Shown piece by piece: positions 52,031 through 61,086 of a stretch of 64,000 nt of DNA. Source of the stretch: Edaphobacter dinghuensis (GTDB taxonomy: Bacteria; Acidobacteriota; Terriglobia; Terriglobales; Acidobacteriaceae); NCBI RefSeq assembly GCF_014640335.1, contig NZ_BMGT01000001.1, positions 992,001 through 1,056,000 of the forward strand. Direction: 5' to 3'. A model generated the notes under the pieces. The model made no database searches. It saw only the letters and a program-made list of their open reading frames with translations, and was not told the DNA's origin. Each line of letters opens with the position of its first letter. Position 1 is the stretch's first letter. The position numbers and the translations under genes are program-made.

Positions 52031-53302
52031 CTAACGGCAGGCTGCGGAGTAGATGCGTAGCACGTCGCGAATGCGGTCTACGATCAGCGATACAGGATCG
52101 CCAGCGATCTCTTTTCGGCGAAGCCGTACATATTGTGCAGGCAGATAACGGCTACACATGCTCATGCTGATTGGGATCTTGAACAGGTTGGCGATTAGTT
52201 TATCCACTGCCCCTGCGATCTCAGGATGGTTCCAATAGTATCGGATGCGATCGCTATAGCTATAGAGTCGTAGCAACCTCTGCTCCTCTGGACTGCCGCT
52301 GTAATAAGGCTCCCAGTTGCCAGGTTCACGAAGCATAATAGTTTCGATTGTCTGGGTGAGCAGCGAGTGCTGTGGCTCCGACACTAACTGCGATTCCATA
52401 TCCTCAAGCGCGCATAGCGCTTCTCGCATGGCAAACGTTAATGCAGGACCCACCTTTAAAATAGCAAAACCATCCTCTACGAGCGCCTTATATGCTTCTG
52501 GTAATTGGTAGTCGGTCGAGTGTGCCTCGAAGACGATCTCTTCTCTCTGTGTGCGAAGCCAATCTGCCAGCGGCTTGGCCTTCTTTCGATCGTAGGCAAC
52601 TACGGAATCGTGATCGAATTCGACTCCTGGCTGGACGACCAGTGCAATGATTCGTGGCCAGGTTCCGCTAAGTCCATGCGCCTCAAAGATGCGTTTGTGA
52701 ACTTCGAGTGTGTGCGCAGCAGCAGAGATTGAAGTTACATCGAGGTCTTCGATCGAATGGGTGGCTCCTCCCGGCACTGGAACCTCGGTTCCAATGACGT
52801 ACACCGGGGGATTGTTTGGATTACATGCAGCTTCAGCGGCTTTGCATAGCTGGGCTGCTCGTTCCGCGACCTCTTCGTCGGAGAGATGGATGGGATCGCC
52901 ATCACAGGCCATGCTCGCATCAAGGTGAATTTTGGTGAACCCTGCCTGTACATATTGCGTCACCATCGCCACCGCATGTTCCATTGCCTTCTCTGCGGGC
53001 ATCTTGCGCCATGGATTGGGCCCGAGATGATCTCCACCTAAAATCAGCGACTTTACATCTAATCCGGCGCGAGCGACATGTTCAAGCACAAAGCCGCGAA
53101 AATCGGCGGGCCGCATTCCTGTGTATCCGCCAAATTGGTTGACCTGGTTACTGGTGGCTTCTATCAGCAGCAGCGAGCCATCTTCCGCGGCTTGCTCAGC
53201 TGCCGCGCGAATTACCCAGGGGTGCGCAGAACATACTGAATAGATGCCGTTTGAAACTCCCTGGCTGCGTTTTGCGAGATGCTTCTGAAGAAGAGAACTC
53301 AT
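52031..53302 (-). CDS. KbaZ/GatZ-like tagatose-bisphosphate aldolase non-catalytic subunit
   Basis: 423 residues from ATG 53302 (MSSLLQKHLAKRSQG); the ORF is open further upstream into the SIS gene but has no better start. Recognised by GIYSVCSAHPWVIRAAAEQA, NQFGGYTGMRPADF, GGDHLGPNPWRKMPAEKAM and FTKIHLDASMACDGDP. KbaZ/GatZ proteins stabilise the catalytic class II aldolase KbaY/GatY in galactitol or N-acetylgalactosamine breakdown; some homologues are sugar-phosphate epimerases or kinases. No KbaY partner lies in the window. The gene looks intact although its upstream neighbours are damaged, and stands two bases after the SIS gene's stop. Confidence 0.9.
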   Translation of the reverse strand: MSSLLQKHLAKRSQGVSNGIYSVCSAHPWVIRAAAEQAAEDGSLLLIEATSNQVNQFGGYTGMRPADFRGFVLEHVARAGLDVKSLILGGDHLGPNPWRKMPAEKAMEHAVAMVTQYVQAGFTKIHLDASMACDGDPIHLSDEEVAERAAQLCKAAEAACNPNNPPVYVIGTEVPVPGGATHSIEDLDVTSISAAAHTLEVHKRIFEAHGLSGTWPRIIALVVQPGVEFDHDSVVAYDRKKAKPLADWLRTQREEIVFEAHSTDYQLPEAYKALVEDGFAILKVGPALTFAMREALCALEDMESQLVSEPQHSLLTQTIETIMLREPGNWEPYYSGSPEEQRLLRLYSYSDRIRYYWNHPEIAGAVDKLIANLFKIPISMSMCSRYLPAQYVRLRRKEIAGDPVSLIVDRIRDVLRIYSAACR

Positions 53303-53304
53303 AG

Positions 53305-53826
53305 CTAATAGATCCTGAACTTCTCTACAACTCTGCTGATGACACCGCTGGGACTGGGCGAATTGGGTTTCAGGCCACGCGTCACCGAGCAATAAAGGCC
53401 CAACAACTGGCCAAAGATAACATCTACAACCGGTCTGTGGGCGTCCGAATCGCCGGATCTCGAAGATGAGATCCAGAGGTATCTCCTCCCGGGAACGATA
53501 TATTCATCAAGAATAGGCAGCAGCTCAGTGCTCGCGTATGTCAGCACTTCGCAGCCCCACTTCTGCCGCAGCAAAAGTTTCAATGCGTGCCCAATATAGT
53601 CGGAGGTCCCAACTCCAACCAACATTACGACGGGCCGATCCTGCAATCGGTCTTGCAGGCCGAGTTCTTCCAAAAAGCGACAGATGTTCTTCTGATTTTG
53701 CTTAAAGATGTTTAGCGTTGTCCCCAATATATCTGGTTGCTGTGCGATCTCACGCGCTGTAAAGAAGAGACCGCGCGCTTTTTGTTCGTCTATTGGTTGG
53801 TCAACAAATCTTGAATGGGGTGCCAC
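53305..53826 (-). pseudogene. AgaS-like SIS sugar isomerase with internal deletion
   Basis: 173 residues from GTG 53826, against about 380 for AgaS-type proteins. The first ~126 residues match the N-terminal SIS domain (VVMLVGVGTSDYIGHALKLLL and the S-S-R-S-G-D-S phosphosugar loop). Immediately after SRSGDS the text becomes DAHRPVVDVIFGQLLGLYCS and ends SPSGVISRVVEKFRIY, which resembles the extreme C-terminus of the family. The second SIS domain is missing. The simplest reading is an in-frame loss of roughly 200 codons near 53449. The frame is still open, so it could encode a short protein, but the isomerase/deaminase is probably inactive. Confidence 0.72.
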
Positions 53827-54093
53827 GGGAGTAAGCCCTCATTATTTTAAAAACTTTAAATCAATAAACATAATTAAACATAAGCAATAGTAATATATAT
53901 AATTAGTTTTGGTGACAAAAACAGCAGGGGTTCTACCTGATCATTGAGGTTAGAAATCCCTGCGTTGCCACGAGAGCCTGACTTGCGTTATTTTTCCAAG
54001 ACGCTGGCCTTTAGCAACTTCAATTCCGTGTTGAGCAGCACTTGCTTTATACGATTCATCTTTCGAGAAAAGCACTTGTTACCGCTTCGTAGA
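53827..54093. other. AT-rich intergenic stretch
   Basis: 267 bases, unusually AT-rich at about 53840-53915 compared with the rest of the window. No gene seen. The promoter of the SIS-KbaZ pair would lie in it. The composition change and the damaged genes on both sides suggest a region under decay. Confidence 0.45.
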
Positions 54094-54790
54094 TCAATCG
54101 AATCGCATGGTCCTGCTCCTCGCATTTGGGGGTGCTGTTGACTCACGCAAAATCAAGTCAGTTCCAAGTTTGAATGATCCCCTCCGTCCTGCCTGAAGTC
54201 GCGGTTGTAAAAGTGCTTCCATTGTCATGTAGTTTAGTGCTTTGCGGGAGATATTGATGGTCATCAGGGGAGGATTCAGAAACCAGACGAAATACGCATT
54301 GTCGAAGCGGACTACAAAGACATCCTGGGGAATGCACACTTTGCAAGCTTGCAGGCCGCGGTAGCTACCCATTGCAACCGTATCTGTAACTATAACTATG
54401 CCTGTGAAGTGGATTCGACCAATCACGTAAGCAATGGAGCGTTCACCAGCGTCTGCGCTTAGGCCTGAGATTTCGACCGTACTCGTATTCAATCGAAATG
54501 AGCTGTGGTTCGTACCGCTGATTCAAAGTCCTCATCGCGCAGCTTGTGCGACAGCAAGCGGGCATTCTCTTTTGAGAGTTGCGGACGAAAAGGAGATCGC
54601 GATGTCTGAGTTCAATCAGATGTCTCACCGCTGCCTGCATACCGGCGGATGGACATTCCATCACCCTGGAGCAAACACTACCTATCGTCTGCGTGAAGTG
54701 ATAACCATGATCTACATGGACGAAGATATGTGGCTTGCCGCTCAAAAAATAAAAACCAGATCGCCGATACCGAACGTTGGTGCCTGGCAT
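54094..54790 (-). pseudogene. Frameshifted LacI-family regulator remnant
   Basis: Two overlapping minus-strand frames each hold part of a LacI-type sensor domain. Frame A (to about 54570): VHVDHGYHFTQTIGSV, then GMQAAVRHLIELRHRDLLFV, the family's 'AvrHLielGHrdIaFv' segment. Frame B (54492-54094): GIVIVTDTVAMGSYRGLQAC, IPQDVFVVRFDNAYFV, PPLMTINISRKALNYM and LILRESTAPP, the family's C-terminal segments in order. The change of frame and the missing N-terminal helix-turn-helix mark it as a pseudogene. It probably once controlled the adjacent AgaS/KbaZ-like genes. Confidence 0.75.
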
Positions 54791-54830
54791 CCATATTGGT
54801 GAGATCGTCGCCTCGCTCTTAATCCTGTCA

Positions 54831-55293
54831 CCTACTCGAGTAAGTCTGCATTGGCCGTCTCCGTCAAATCAGCTTGACGGTTGTTGCGATCTTTATCACT
54901 TGCACTGGCTCGATATCTGGTCATTGTCAAGTACTTTGCAACTCACTCGGACTGGGCTTTTCGTTGAAGTGGCAGGCAAACACCCATGAGGATTTTGCCC
55001 GTGTGGAATGCCAAGGCCAGTTTTTGCGGTAAACGCGAATTATCAAAGACGATCTAGTCTGGAAATAAGTACCTCAAAAAATACAGAAATCACGTACCAC
55101 CCATAAATTAGAGACTAATCTCTTATCCCGATCATGCCTAATTAGCATGTCAAATATTCCATATAAAATGGTGATGTTCGCGGGCATATTCAGTCGCTGC
55201 TAGAAGGTGTAGCAGAAGAGTTCCTCTTTGAGGACAGGCAGAGCTGCCGTTCGAATAAAGTCTCAACGTAACGTTCGTTCTGACTGGACATCG
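54831..55293. other. Intergenic region before sigma-factor gene
   Basis: 463 bases. The left part may hold further decayed upstream sequence of the LacI gene, but I could not recognise its DNA-binding domain. An AT-rich stretch at about 55040-55165 precedes the sigma gene and probably carries its promoter. No RNA gene or repeat found. Confidence 0.45.
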
Positions 55294-55866
55294 ATGAGGG
55301 TGATGGGGAGGCTGTTTTTGTCAGGGTTAGAACCAAGCAATCAGAAGGCCCACAGCCATCTTCAGACCGAGATATCTGAATTATTTGCTTCGCTGCGATT
55401 GCCGTTGTATCGGTATTTCCTTGCCGGGACCGGCAGCGCCTCAGATGCAGAGGATCTGACCCAGGAGTGCTTTCTCCGGCTCTACCGCTATTTGCGCAAA
55501 GGCAATCAGATAGATAATCCAAAATTGTGGCTATTTCACGCTGCGCACAATCTTCTTTTGGACAGACATAAGAGTGCTAGATATACACGAGAGGTGGACC
55601 TACCTGTTTGGGATAGTTTTGTGGAGGCGCATTATGATTCGTCTCCGAACCCAGAGGAAAGTCTCATCCAAAGAGAACGATATGCATACATGGCTGATGC
55701 CATGCACAAGCTAACAAGCCAGCAACGCGAAGTCCTGATTCTCAAGACCGAGGGTCTCGGATATCGGGAGATCGGGGAAATTATGTCCCTCAGCACGTTT
55801 GCTGTTGCGGCACATGTACGTCGTGCGATTGCAAAGATGAAGGTAGGAAGCCATGGCCAGCGATAG
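55294..55866 (+). CDS. ECF-type RNA polymerase sigma factor
   Basis: About 190 residues; ATG 55294 and ATG 55303 are both possible starts, and a TTG at 55228 is less likely. Region 2 is seen in ASDAEDLTQECFLRLYRYLR and PKLWLFHAAHNLLLDRHKS; region 4 in LTSQQREVLILKTEGLGYREI with the helix-turn-helix up to AVAAHVRRAIAKMK. ECF factors direct RNA polymerase to a small regulon, often envelope genes. The anti-sigma gene overlaps its 3' end by 14 bases and a TonB receptor follows, so the three are probably co-expressed and the receptor is a likely target. Confidence 0.92.
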   Translation: MRVMGRLFLSGLEPSNQKAHSHLQTEISELFASLRLPLYRYFLAGTGSASDAEDLTQECFLRLYRYLRKGNQIDNPKLWLFHAAHNLLLDRHKSARYTREVDLPVWDSFVEAHYDSSPNPEESLIQRERYAYMADAMHKLTSQQREVLILKTEGLGYREIGEIMSLSTFAVAAHVRRAIAKMKVGSHGQR

Positions 55867-57817
55867 AACCAACGACACCATTCCTCATGTAGAAGAGCAT
55901 CTGCTGGTGCTGTTCGCAGAAGGCGAGTTGCCTGCGGATGCGATGGAGTCCATTCGGCACCACCTCTCACAATGCACGTTCTGCTGTGCCGAGTTGGAAG
56001 AGATAGAAGTTGCCATCTCCAGCTCTCAGGAGTTTCATCGAGTCGCCTATTCCGAGCAGTTTTCGCCGCCGCCCAATCAATGGCAAGAGTTTGAAGCAAA
56101 ATTGGCTGCATGCCTTGTAGAAAAGGACAACGATCCCGCCCAACTTCGATTGATACCTGAGCAAAGCCGCAGAATATTTTTCAATCTGCAATGGTTTTCC
56201 ATAGGGCTCATCGGAGCAATTGTTGTTGTGGTTGTCGTTCTCTTTTTCATGGGATCGCCCCAAAAACCACGTATGTCCATTGCAGAGATTCTTGCTACCG
56301 CAAAAAACATGCAGGCGCGAGATCTTGCGGCAATTCAACATCCAGTCGTGTACCAGAAAGTAAGGATTGAAAAAACTCTCTCGGGGTCTTCTCCAGCAGA
56401 AAGCATGGTTCTTGAAACCTGGAGCGACGTGGAAAATCTCCGGTTGCGCGAATCAACAGAAGATTGGTCTCAAGTCATAACGGGAAATAAAGAGCCGCAA
56501 TCCCTAAATGCTCACTCCGATGTAAATCGGCAGAGACACGAGAAGGATGGGGAAAATCACTCAAGCCCGCCTCGTCTTCTGCATGAAATCAGATCTATAT
56601 ATAGAGATAACCACTTTAAGGAAGGCTCTCCAATCTCATTGTCTGACTTCTCGCAGTGGAGTAATTCATCGCCGGATAGAAGAGAGACAGTCCAGGAGTT
56701 GGCATTGGATGGAAGCGCAAAAGGCTACCGCATTACCTCAGAAGTCGAGGGGCCACCTGCAGACCACAAGTTGCGCGCAATTCAAATCGTTGTGCGGGCA
56801 AAAGACTGGCATCCTGTTCAGGAGAACTTTATCGTAGCTACCGAAGAAGCGACACAAACATATGAGATTGCTGAACTGGATTATCAGATTCTCCCATTAA
56901 GTAAATTCAATTCATCTCTTTGGGATGTCGTTTCCGACGCGCCAGATAATCTATTGGGGCAGCCGGCGGCTCCAAAATCTCAACCGAGAGTGGAAAAGAA
57001 TGGCGACACACTCGTTGAAGCTCTCTCTCGATTGGATAGCATTGACGCGCTAACTAACGACCAGATCGAAATTGAGCGTGAGGGGAACACTTTGAAGATT
57101 CGCGGTGTAGTTTCAGGCGATGCTCGAAAAGCTGCGATCCTCACCGCGCTCGGGCCGATTCTCAACCTCCCTGACGTCTACCTGGATATTCAGACGGCAG
57201 CCGAGATAAACCACTCTCAGTCGAAATCAAACGTGAAGCCGCTAGAAGCTCAGAGAGTTGATATCCCTGTAAATAACCTGGCGATAACTTCAAGTTTACG
57301 GCACTATTTTGCAACACAGAGGCACCTCACCGGGGTTACACTTGACGATGCGGTACAGCATTTCATGGCTGTTGCATTCGATCACTCTTCACAGGCACAA
57401 GAAAATGCGTCGGCAGTCCACCTGCTTATGAATGCAATCCCGGAAGATACACAAGATACTCTAAGCGTAGCCGCTCTCAAGCAGTGGCATACTCTCGTGG
57501 GCCGTCATGCCGAAGTAGTTGAGCAGCAGGCTGTAAGTCTTCATGATGAACTGTCACTAATTACTTCGTCTCAATCTCGCAACTTGTCTAATCAGGCCAA
57601 TGTTCCAGTTGATGGTTTACACACTCAAGCCGATCATCTATATACATTGTCTAACATGAACGATAAGATGCTGTGGAACATTCTGGTACCTCCGCAGAAC
57701 AGCGGATCAGCTGCAGCGCCTTCATTAACGGATCTGCTGCACTCGCTGGAAACAGAAGAACATCTGTCACACCAGATCATGCAAAGTATGCAGAGTAGTA
57801 GTTTTGTGCAGCCTTGA
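55853..57817 (+). CDS. Membrane anti-sigma factor with zinc-finger and large periplasmic domain
   Basis: 654 residues. The N-terminus carries the zinc-finger anti-sigma motif H-x3-C-x2-C (His37, Cys41, Cys44 in HHLSQCTFC). One transmembrane helix at about 113-133 (WFSIGLIGAIVVVVVVLFF) separates this cytoplasmic part from some 520 periplasmic residues, far more than in usual anti-sigma factors. The periplasmic part is mixed alpha/beta and helical near the end; I recognise no family there. Placed between the sigma factor and a TonB receptor it could act like FecR and read receptor state, but FecR-type motifs are not visible. Confidence 0.85.
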   Translation: MASDRTNDTIPHVEEHLLVLFAEGELPADAMESIRHHLSQCTFCCAELEEIEVAISSSQEFHRVAYSEQFSPPPNQWQEFEAKLAACLVEKDNDPAQLRLIPEQSRRIFFNLQWFSIGLIGAIVVVVVVLFFMGSPQKPRMSIAEILATAKNMQARDLAAIQHPVVYQKVRIEKTLSGSSPAESMVLETWSDVENLRLRESTEDWSQVITGNKEPQSLNAHSDVNRQRHEKDGENHSSPPRLLHEIRSIYRDNHFKEGSPISLSDFSQWSNSSPDRRETVQELALDGSAKGYRITSEVEGPPADHKLRAIQIVVRAKDWHPVQENFIVATEEATQTYEIAELDYQILPLSKFNSSLWDVVSDAPDNLLGQPAAPKSQPRVEKNGDTLVEALSRLDSIDALTNDQIEIEREGNTLKIRGVVSGDARKAAILTALGPILNLPDVYLDIQTAAEINHSQSKSNVKPLEAQRVDIPVNNLAITSSLRHYFATQRHLTGVTLDDAVQHFMAVAFDHSSQAQENASAVHLLMNAIPEDTQDTLSVAALKQWHTLVGRHAEVVEQQAVSLHDELSLITSSQSRNLSNQANVPVDGLHTQADHLYTLSNMNDKMLWNILVPPQNSGSAAAPSLTDLLHSLETEEHLSHQIMQSMQSSSFVQP

Positions 57818-57833
57818 TTGGGACAATAGCGTC

Positions 57834-60800
57834 ATGCTGTATTTGCATCATAAAAGGCGATTTTGCTTCCAGATTCTCCACATAGGAGCGCTCCTTCTTG
57901 TGTCAGTCATTGCGAGTCTGACCATTCAGGCGCAAGATCGCGCAGCGCTGCTAATGGGAACCGTCTCCGATCCTGCAGAAAGGCCAGTTCGCTCTGTTCA
58001 AATCTTCATCGTCGGTGACAAGAACCAGGTGCGCCGTCATGTAGCTACAGGCGTGGATGGTTATTTTGTCGTTCCCGAATTGCTGCCGGGGAGTTATACT
58101 CTCGAAGCATATGGTGATGGGTTTGCTGCATTTCAACTCAAACATATAACACTTGGAGTTGGCGATCATCGCACCCTTGGAATCCACTTCATACTCAAAT
58201 TTCCATACACCGTTGTCACGGTATATGGAGATCCCATAAATTCTGTCACTACAGTGACCATGGTCGATCAAAACCTTATCCAAAATCTTCCAATACCAGG
58301 GCGAAGTTTTCCGTCCCTGTTCCTGCTTGTTCCTGGCGTTGTCTTAATGCCAGCACAGCAATCTCTCTCTAATGATCGCGAGTTTAGTTTTGATGGTCAG
58401 CCAACGAACGCGAATTATTTCACCGTCGATGGTGTGAGCATGAATACGGCGGTAGGTGTTGACGGTGATGAACTGGATCTCGGTCAAAATGTTAGCTATG
58501 GCGTTGCAGGCACCACGATGAATATTCTGCCGATCGATGCGATTCAGGACATACAAGTGAAGGCCGGTAATTTACCGTCCACATTCGGGCGACAAGCGGG
58601 AGGACACATTGCACTCACAAGTCGCTCGGGGACAAATAAGTTTCATGGTACTGCTTCTGAATATTTTCGAAATTCTGCTTTGGATGCATCGGACTGGTTC
58701 ACCAATCATGCGGGTCTGCCACGAGCACAATTGCACCTGAATGATTTTGGCCTAACTCTGGGTGGCCCATTATGGCTTCATGATGGAGAGAAGCATAATT
58801 CCAACTACTTTTTCTTCGTCTGCGAGGGATTGCGATCTCTTCAGCCTACAGCCTTCAATACAGATGTTCCCGCTCTGGAACTGCGGCAAAGAGCACCAGC
58901 CGCCGTGCAGCCTTATTTGAATGTGTTTCCGCTTCCTAATGGTCCGGAGGATGTGTCCGCGCAGACTGCCACATATACAGCAAGCAACTCTCTTCCGGCA
59001 TCTTCCAATGCGTTCAGTCTCCGGATTGATCACTTTCAAGGAGATCATTTGGCCCTCTTTGCACGATATAGCTATTCGCCTTCTCAGGTAACGTCAACCT
59101 GGACTGGGTGGAATCTTTCGATTTCGAAGAGCCGATCTCAGAGTGCAACATTTGGGGTGACATCGACTCTTAGTCCGCGTACAACAAACAATCTGGCGAC
59201 AAACTACGGTAAAGATATTGGGAGCACTAAAAGCTACCTTTCCGTTGTAGGTGATTCGTCCGTTCTTCCAGAGGACCTTTTGCTACCTAATTATGCGTGG
59301 CAAAGCAAGAGCTATAGTGCGGTGTATACATTCCTCGATTCCGAATACGCCGTTGCGACCCCGGCAGTTAATTCCGTTCGACAAATTAATATCGTGGACA
59401 ATCTAACTACCACTCGAAGTCATCATGCTTTCACTATAGGTGGAGATTGGCTTTCTCAATTGGCCGATACGTTGCCCAATCACACCGCCGTATCGGTGGA
59501 TTATCTATCACCAGCAAGTGTGCAATCCGGGATAGCAGACTATGTTTATGTCGCAGCCCAAGATAACATCCGGTTTGTACAGCACAACCTGTCGCTCTAT
59601 CTTCGGGATATATGGCACTCCAATCATCGTTGGACAATGGATTATGGGATTCGATGGGAATTGAATCCCGCACCGCGGGCATTGGATGGACAACAACTAT
59701 ACAGCGTTAGCGACACGAATACGATTCGTCTAGCGAATGGAAAATCACCTCTCTATCCAACTCGCTATACCGACTTCGCGCCTCGCATGGGCTTAACTTA
59801 TTTGTTGAATTCGCAGGCAGGACACGAATTGCTGCTGCGTGCGGGAGCTGGTATCAGCTATTCACTCAACAACACGAGCTCGATGTACGATACGAGCACA
59901 TTTCCTCACACAAGTCAGATTGGAGCATCTAACGTTTCTTTTCCTGCAGGTGCAGTTACGTTGCCCTATCCTCCTACTCCAAAGTTGCAACCTCCATTCG
60001 ATGGCCAATTCTTCCAAGGTTACCGCACAAACTATGCGGCACCGAAAACATATCAATGGAATATTGGACTTGAACAGTCTTTTACTCCCGACCAATTTAT
60101 TGATGTAGCTTATGTCGGGTCCTTGGGAAGGAGACTATTTGTTCAACAGTCTCTTATAGATCCAAATGCAAGCTTTATCAATCAATCAGTCGTATCCATC
60201 AATCGAAGCGATGCAAACTCCAGTTACCATTCTCTCCAGGTCCAATATAAGCGCCGCCTCTCTCGAGGTCTGGAAGTTATTGCTTCATATACTTGGTCGC
60301 ACAGCCGGGACGATGCCTCAGAAGATATACCTGTTTCGTCGAACTCACAATTAGCCAGCAGTCTGAAGGGGGAGTATGGTAATTCTGACTTCGATCTCCA
60401 TAACAGCCTAGGCACAGCATTTACCTACGATGTGCCCTCGATTGCGAGTGGCAAATGGACACAAAGAGTTTTTGAGCATTGGGGAATTTCCAGCTTTGCT
60501 TGGACAAGAAGTGGGATGCCGATTGATGTCACATACAACGATTGGGTTGCCGATCTTCCGTTTCCAATGCGGCCCAATCTTGCTTCGGGCCAACCTATAT
60601 ATATCCGAGAGCCATCGTTGCCAGGTGGAATGGTTCTGAATCCAGATGCTTTTACGATACCGACTGGAGGAGGGCAGGGAGCACTTCATCGAAACTCCAT
60701 CCGTGGACTTCCTTTCTGGCAGGTTGATTTAGGTGTTCGCCGCGACTTCCCCCTGAAGAATAGTATTCGACTCCAATGGAGAGGAGAATTCATTAACGCA

Positions 60801-60992
60801 TTTAATCATCCGCTTTTTGGAGATCCGAATTCCGGTCTGGGTGACGTTCAGAGTGGAGAGCTGACCAGAGACGCTTCATTCGGACAGGTCACTTCGATGT
60901 TGGATAACAGCTTGGGAGGTCGCGGACCGCAAAAAGAGTTCCAGATTGGCGGTGCTCGTTCTGTACAGCTTGCAATTCGTCTGAGCTTCTGA
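57834..60992 (+). CDS. Oar-type TonB-dependent receptor in a sigma/anti-sigma operon
   Basis: About 1052 residues from ATG 57834; a TTG 30 bases earlier would overlap the anti-sigma gene. Signal peptide (ALLLVSVIASLTIQAQ), carboxypeptidase-regulatory-like domain (LMGTVSDPAERPVRSVQIFI; LLPGSYTLEAYGDGFAAF), plug (NLPIPGRSFPSLFLLVPG; FTVDGVSMNTAVG; HIALTSRSGTNKFHGTASEY) and the barrel ending AIRLSF. The FecA-type N-terminal signalling (STN) domain is absent, so any signalling to the anti-sigma factor would use another route. Substrate unknown. Confidence 0.92.
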   Translation: MLYLHHKRRFCFQILHIGALLLVSVIASLTIQAQDRAALLMGTVSDPAERPVRSVQIFIVGDKNQVRRHVATGVDGYFVVPELLPGSYTLEAYGDGFAAFQLKHITLGVGDHRTLGIHFILKFPYTVVTVYGDPINSVTTVTMVDQNLIQNLPIPGRSFPSLFLLVPGVVLMPAQQSLSNDREFSFDGQPTNANYFTVDGVSMNTAVGVDGDELDLGQNVSYGVAGTTMNILPIDAIQDIQVKAGNLPSTFGRQAGGHIALTSRSGTNKFHGTASEYFRNSALDASDWFTNHAGLPRAQLHLNDFGLTLGGPLWLHDGEKHNSNYFFFVCEGLRSLQPTAFNTDVPALELRQRAPAAVQPYLNVFPLPNGPEDVSAQTATYTASNSLPASSNAFSLRIDHFQGDHLALFARYSYSPSQVTSTWTGWNLSISKSRSQSATFGVTSTLSPRTTNNLATNYGKDIGSTKSYLSVVGDSSVLPEDLLLPNYAWQSKSYSAVYTFLDSEYAVATPAVNSVRQINIVDNLTTTRSHHAFTIGGDWLSQLADTLPNHTAVSVDYLSPASVQSGIADYVYVAAQDNIRFVQHNLSLYLRDIWHSNHRWTMDYGIRWELNPAPRALDGQQLYSVSDTNTIRLANGKSPLYPTRYTDFAPRMGLTYLLNSQAGHELLLRAGAGISYSLNNTSSMYDTSTFPHTSQIGASNVSFPAGAVTLPYPPTPKLQPPFDGQFFQGYRTNYAAPKTYQWNIGLEQSFTPDQFIDVAYVGSLGRRLFVQQSLIDPNASFINQSVVSINRSDANSSYHSLQVQYKRRLSRGLEVIASYTWSHSRDDASEDIPVSSNSQLASSLKGEYGNSDFDLHNSLGTAFTYDVPSIASGKWTQRVFEHWGISSFAWTRSGMPIDVTYNDWVADLPFPMRPNLASGQPIYIREPSLPGGMVLNPDAFTIPTGGGQGALHRNSIRGLPFWQVDLGVRRDFPLKNSIRLQWRGEFINAFNHPLFGDPNSGLGDVQSGELTRDASFGQVTSMLDNSLGGRGPQKEFQIGGARSVQLAIRLSF

Positions 60993-61086
60993 CTCAGTGG
61001 AGATGGCAATATCAATCACATGAATGCGATTCTTGTGCCGGCAAGAGGTGTCGCACAGAAGCTGATCTGTGCATTACGATGTTGCT

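Noticed and set aside
54434-54802. Plus-strand 122-residue ORF
   Set aside because: The opposite strand carries recognisable LacI-family segments in two frames; this ORF shows no domain or ribosome site.
14377-60992. Mobile element or recombination explanation for the four similar TonB receptors
   Set aside because: They share only family motifs, not long identical DNA, and no transposase, inverted terminal repeats or target duplications were seen near them.
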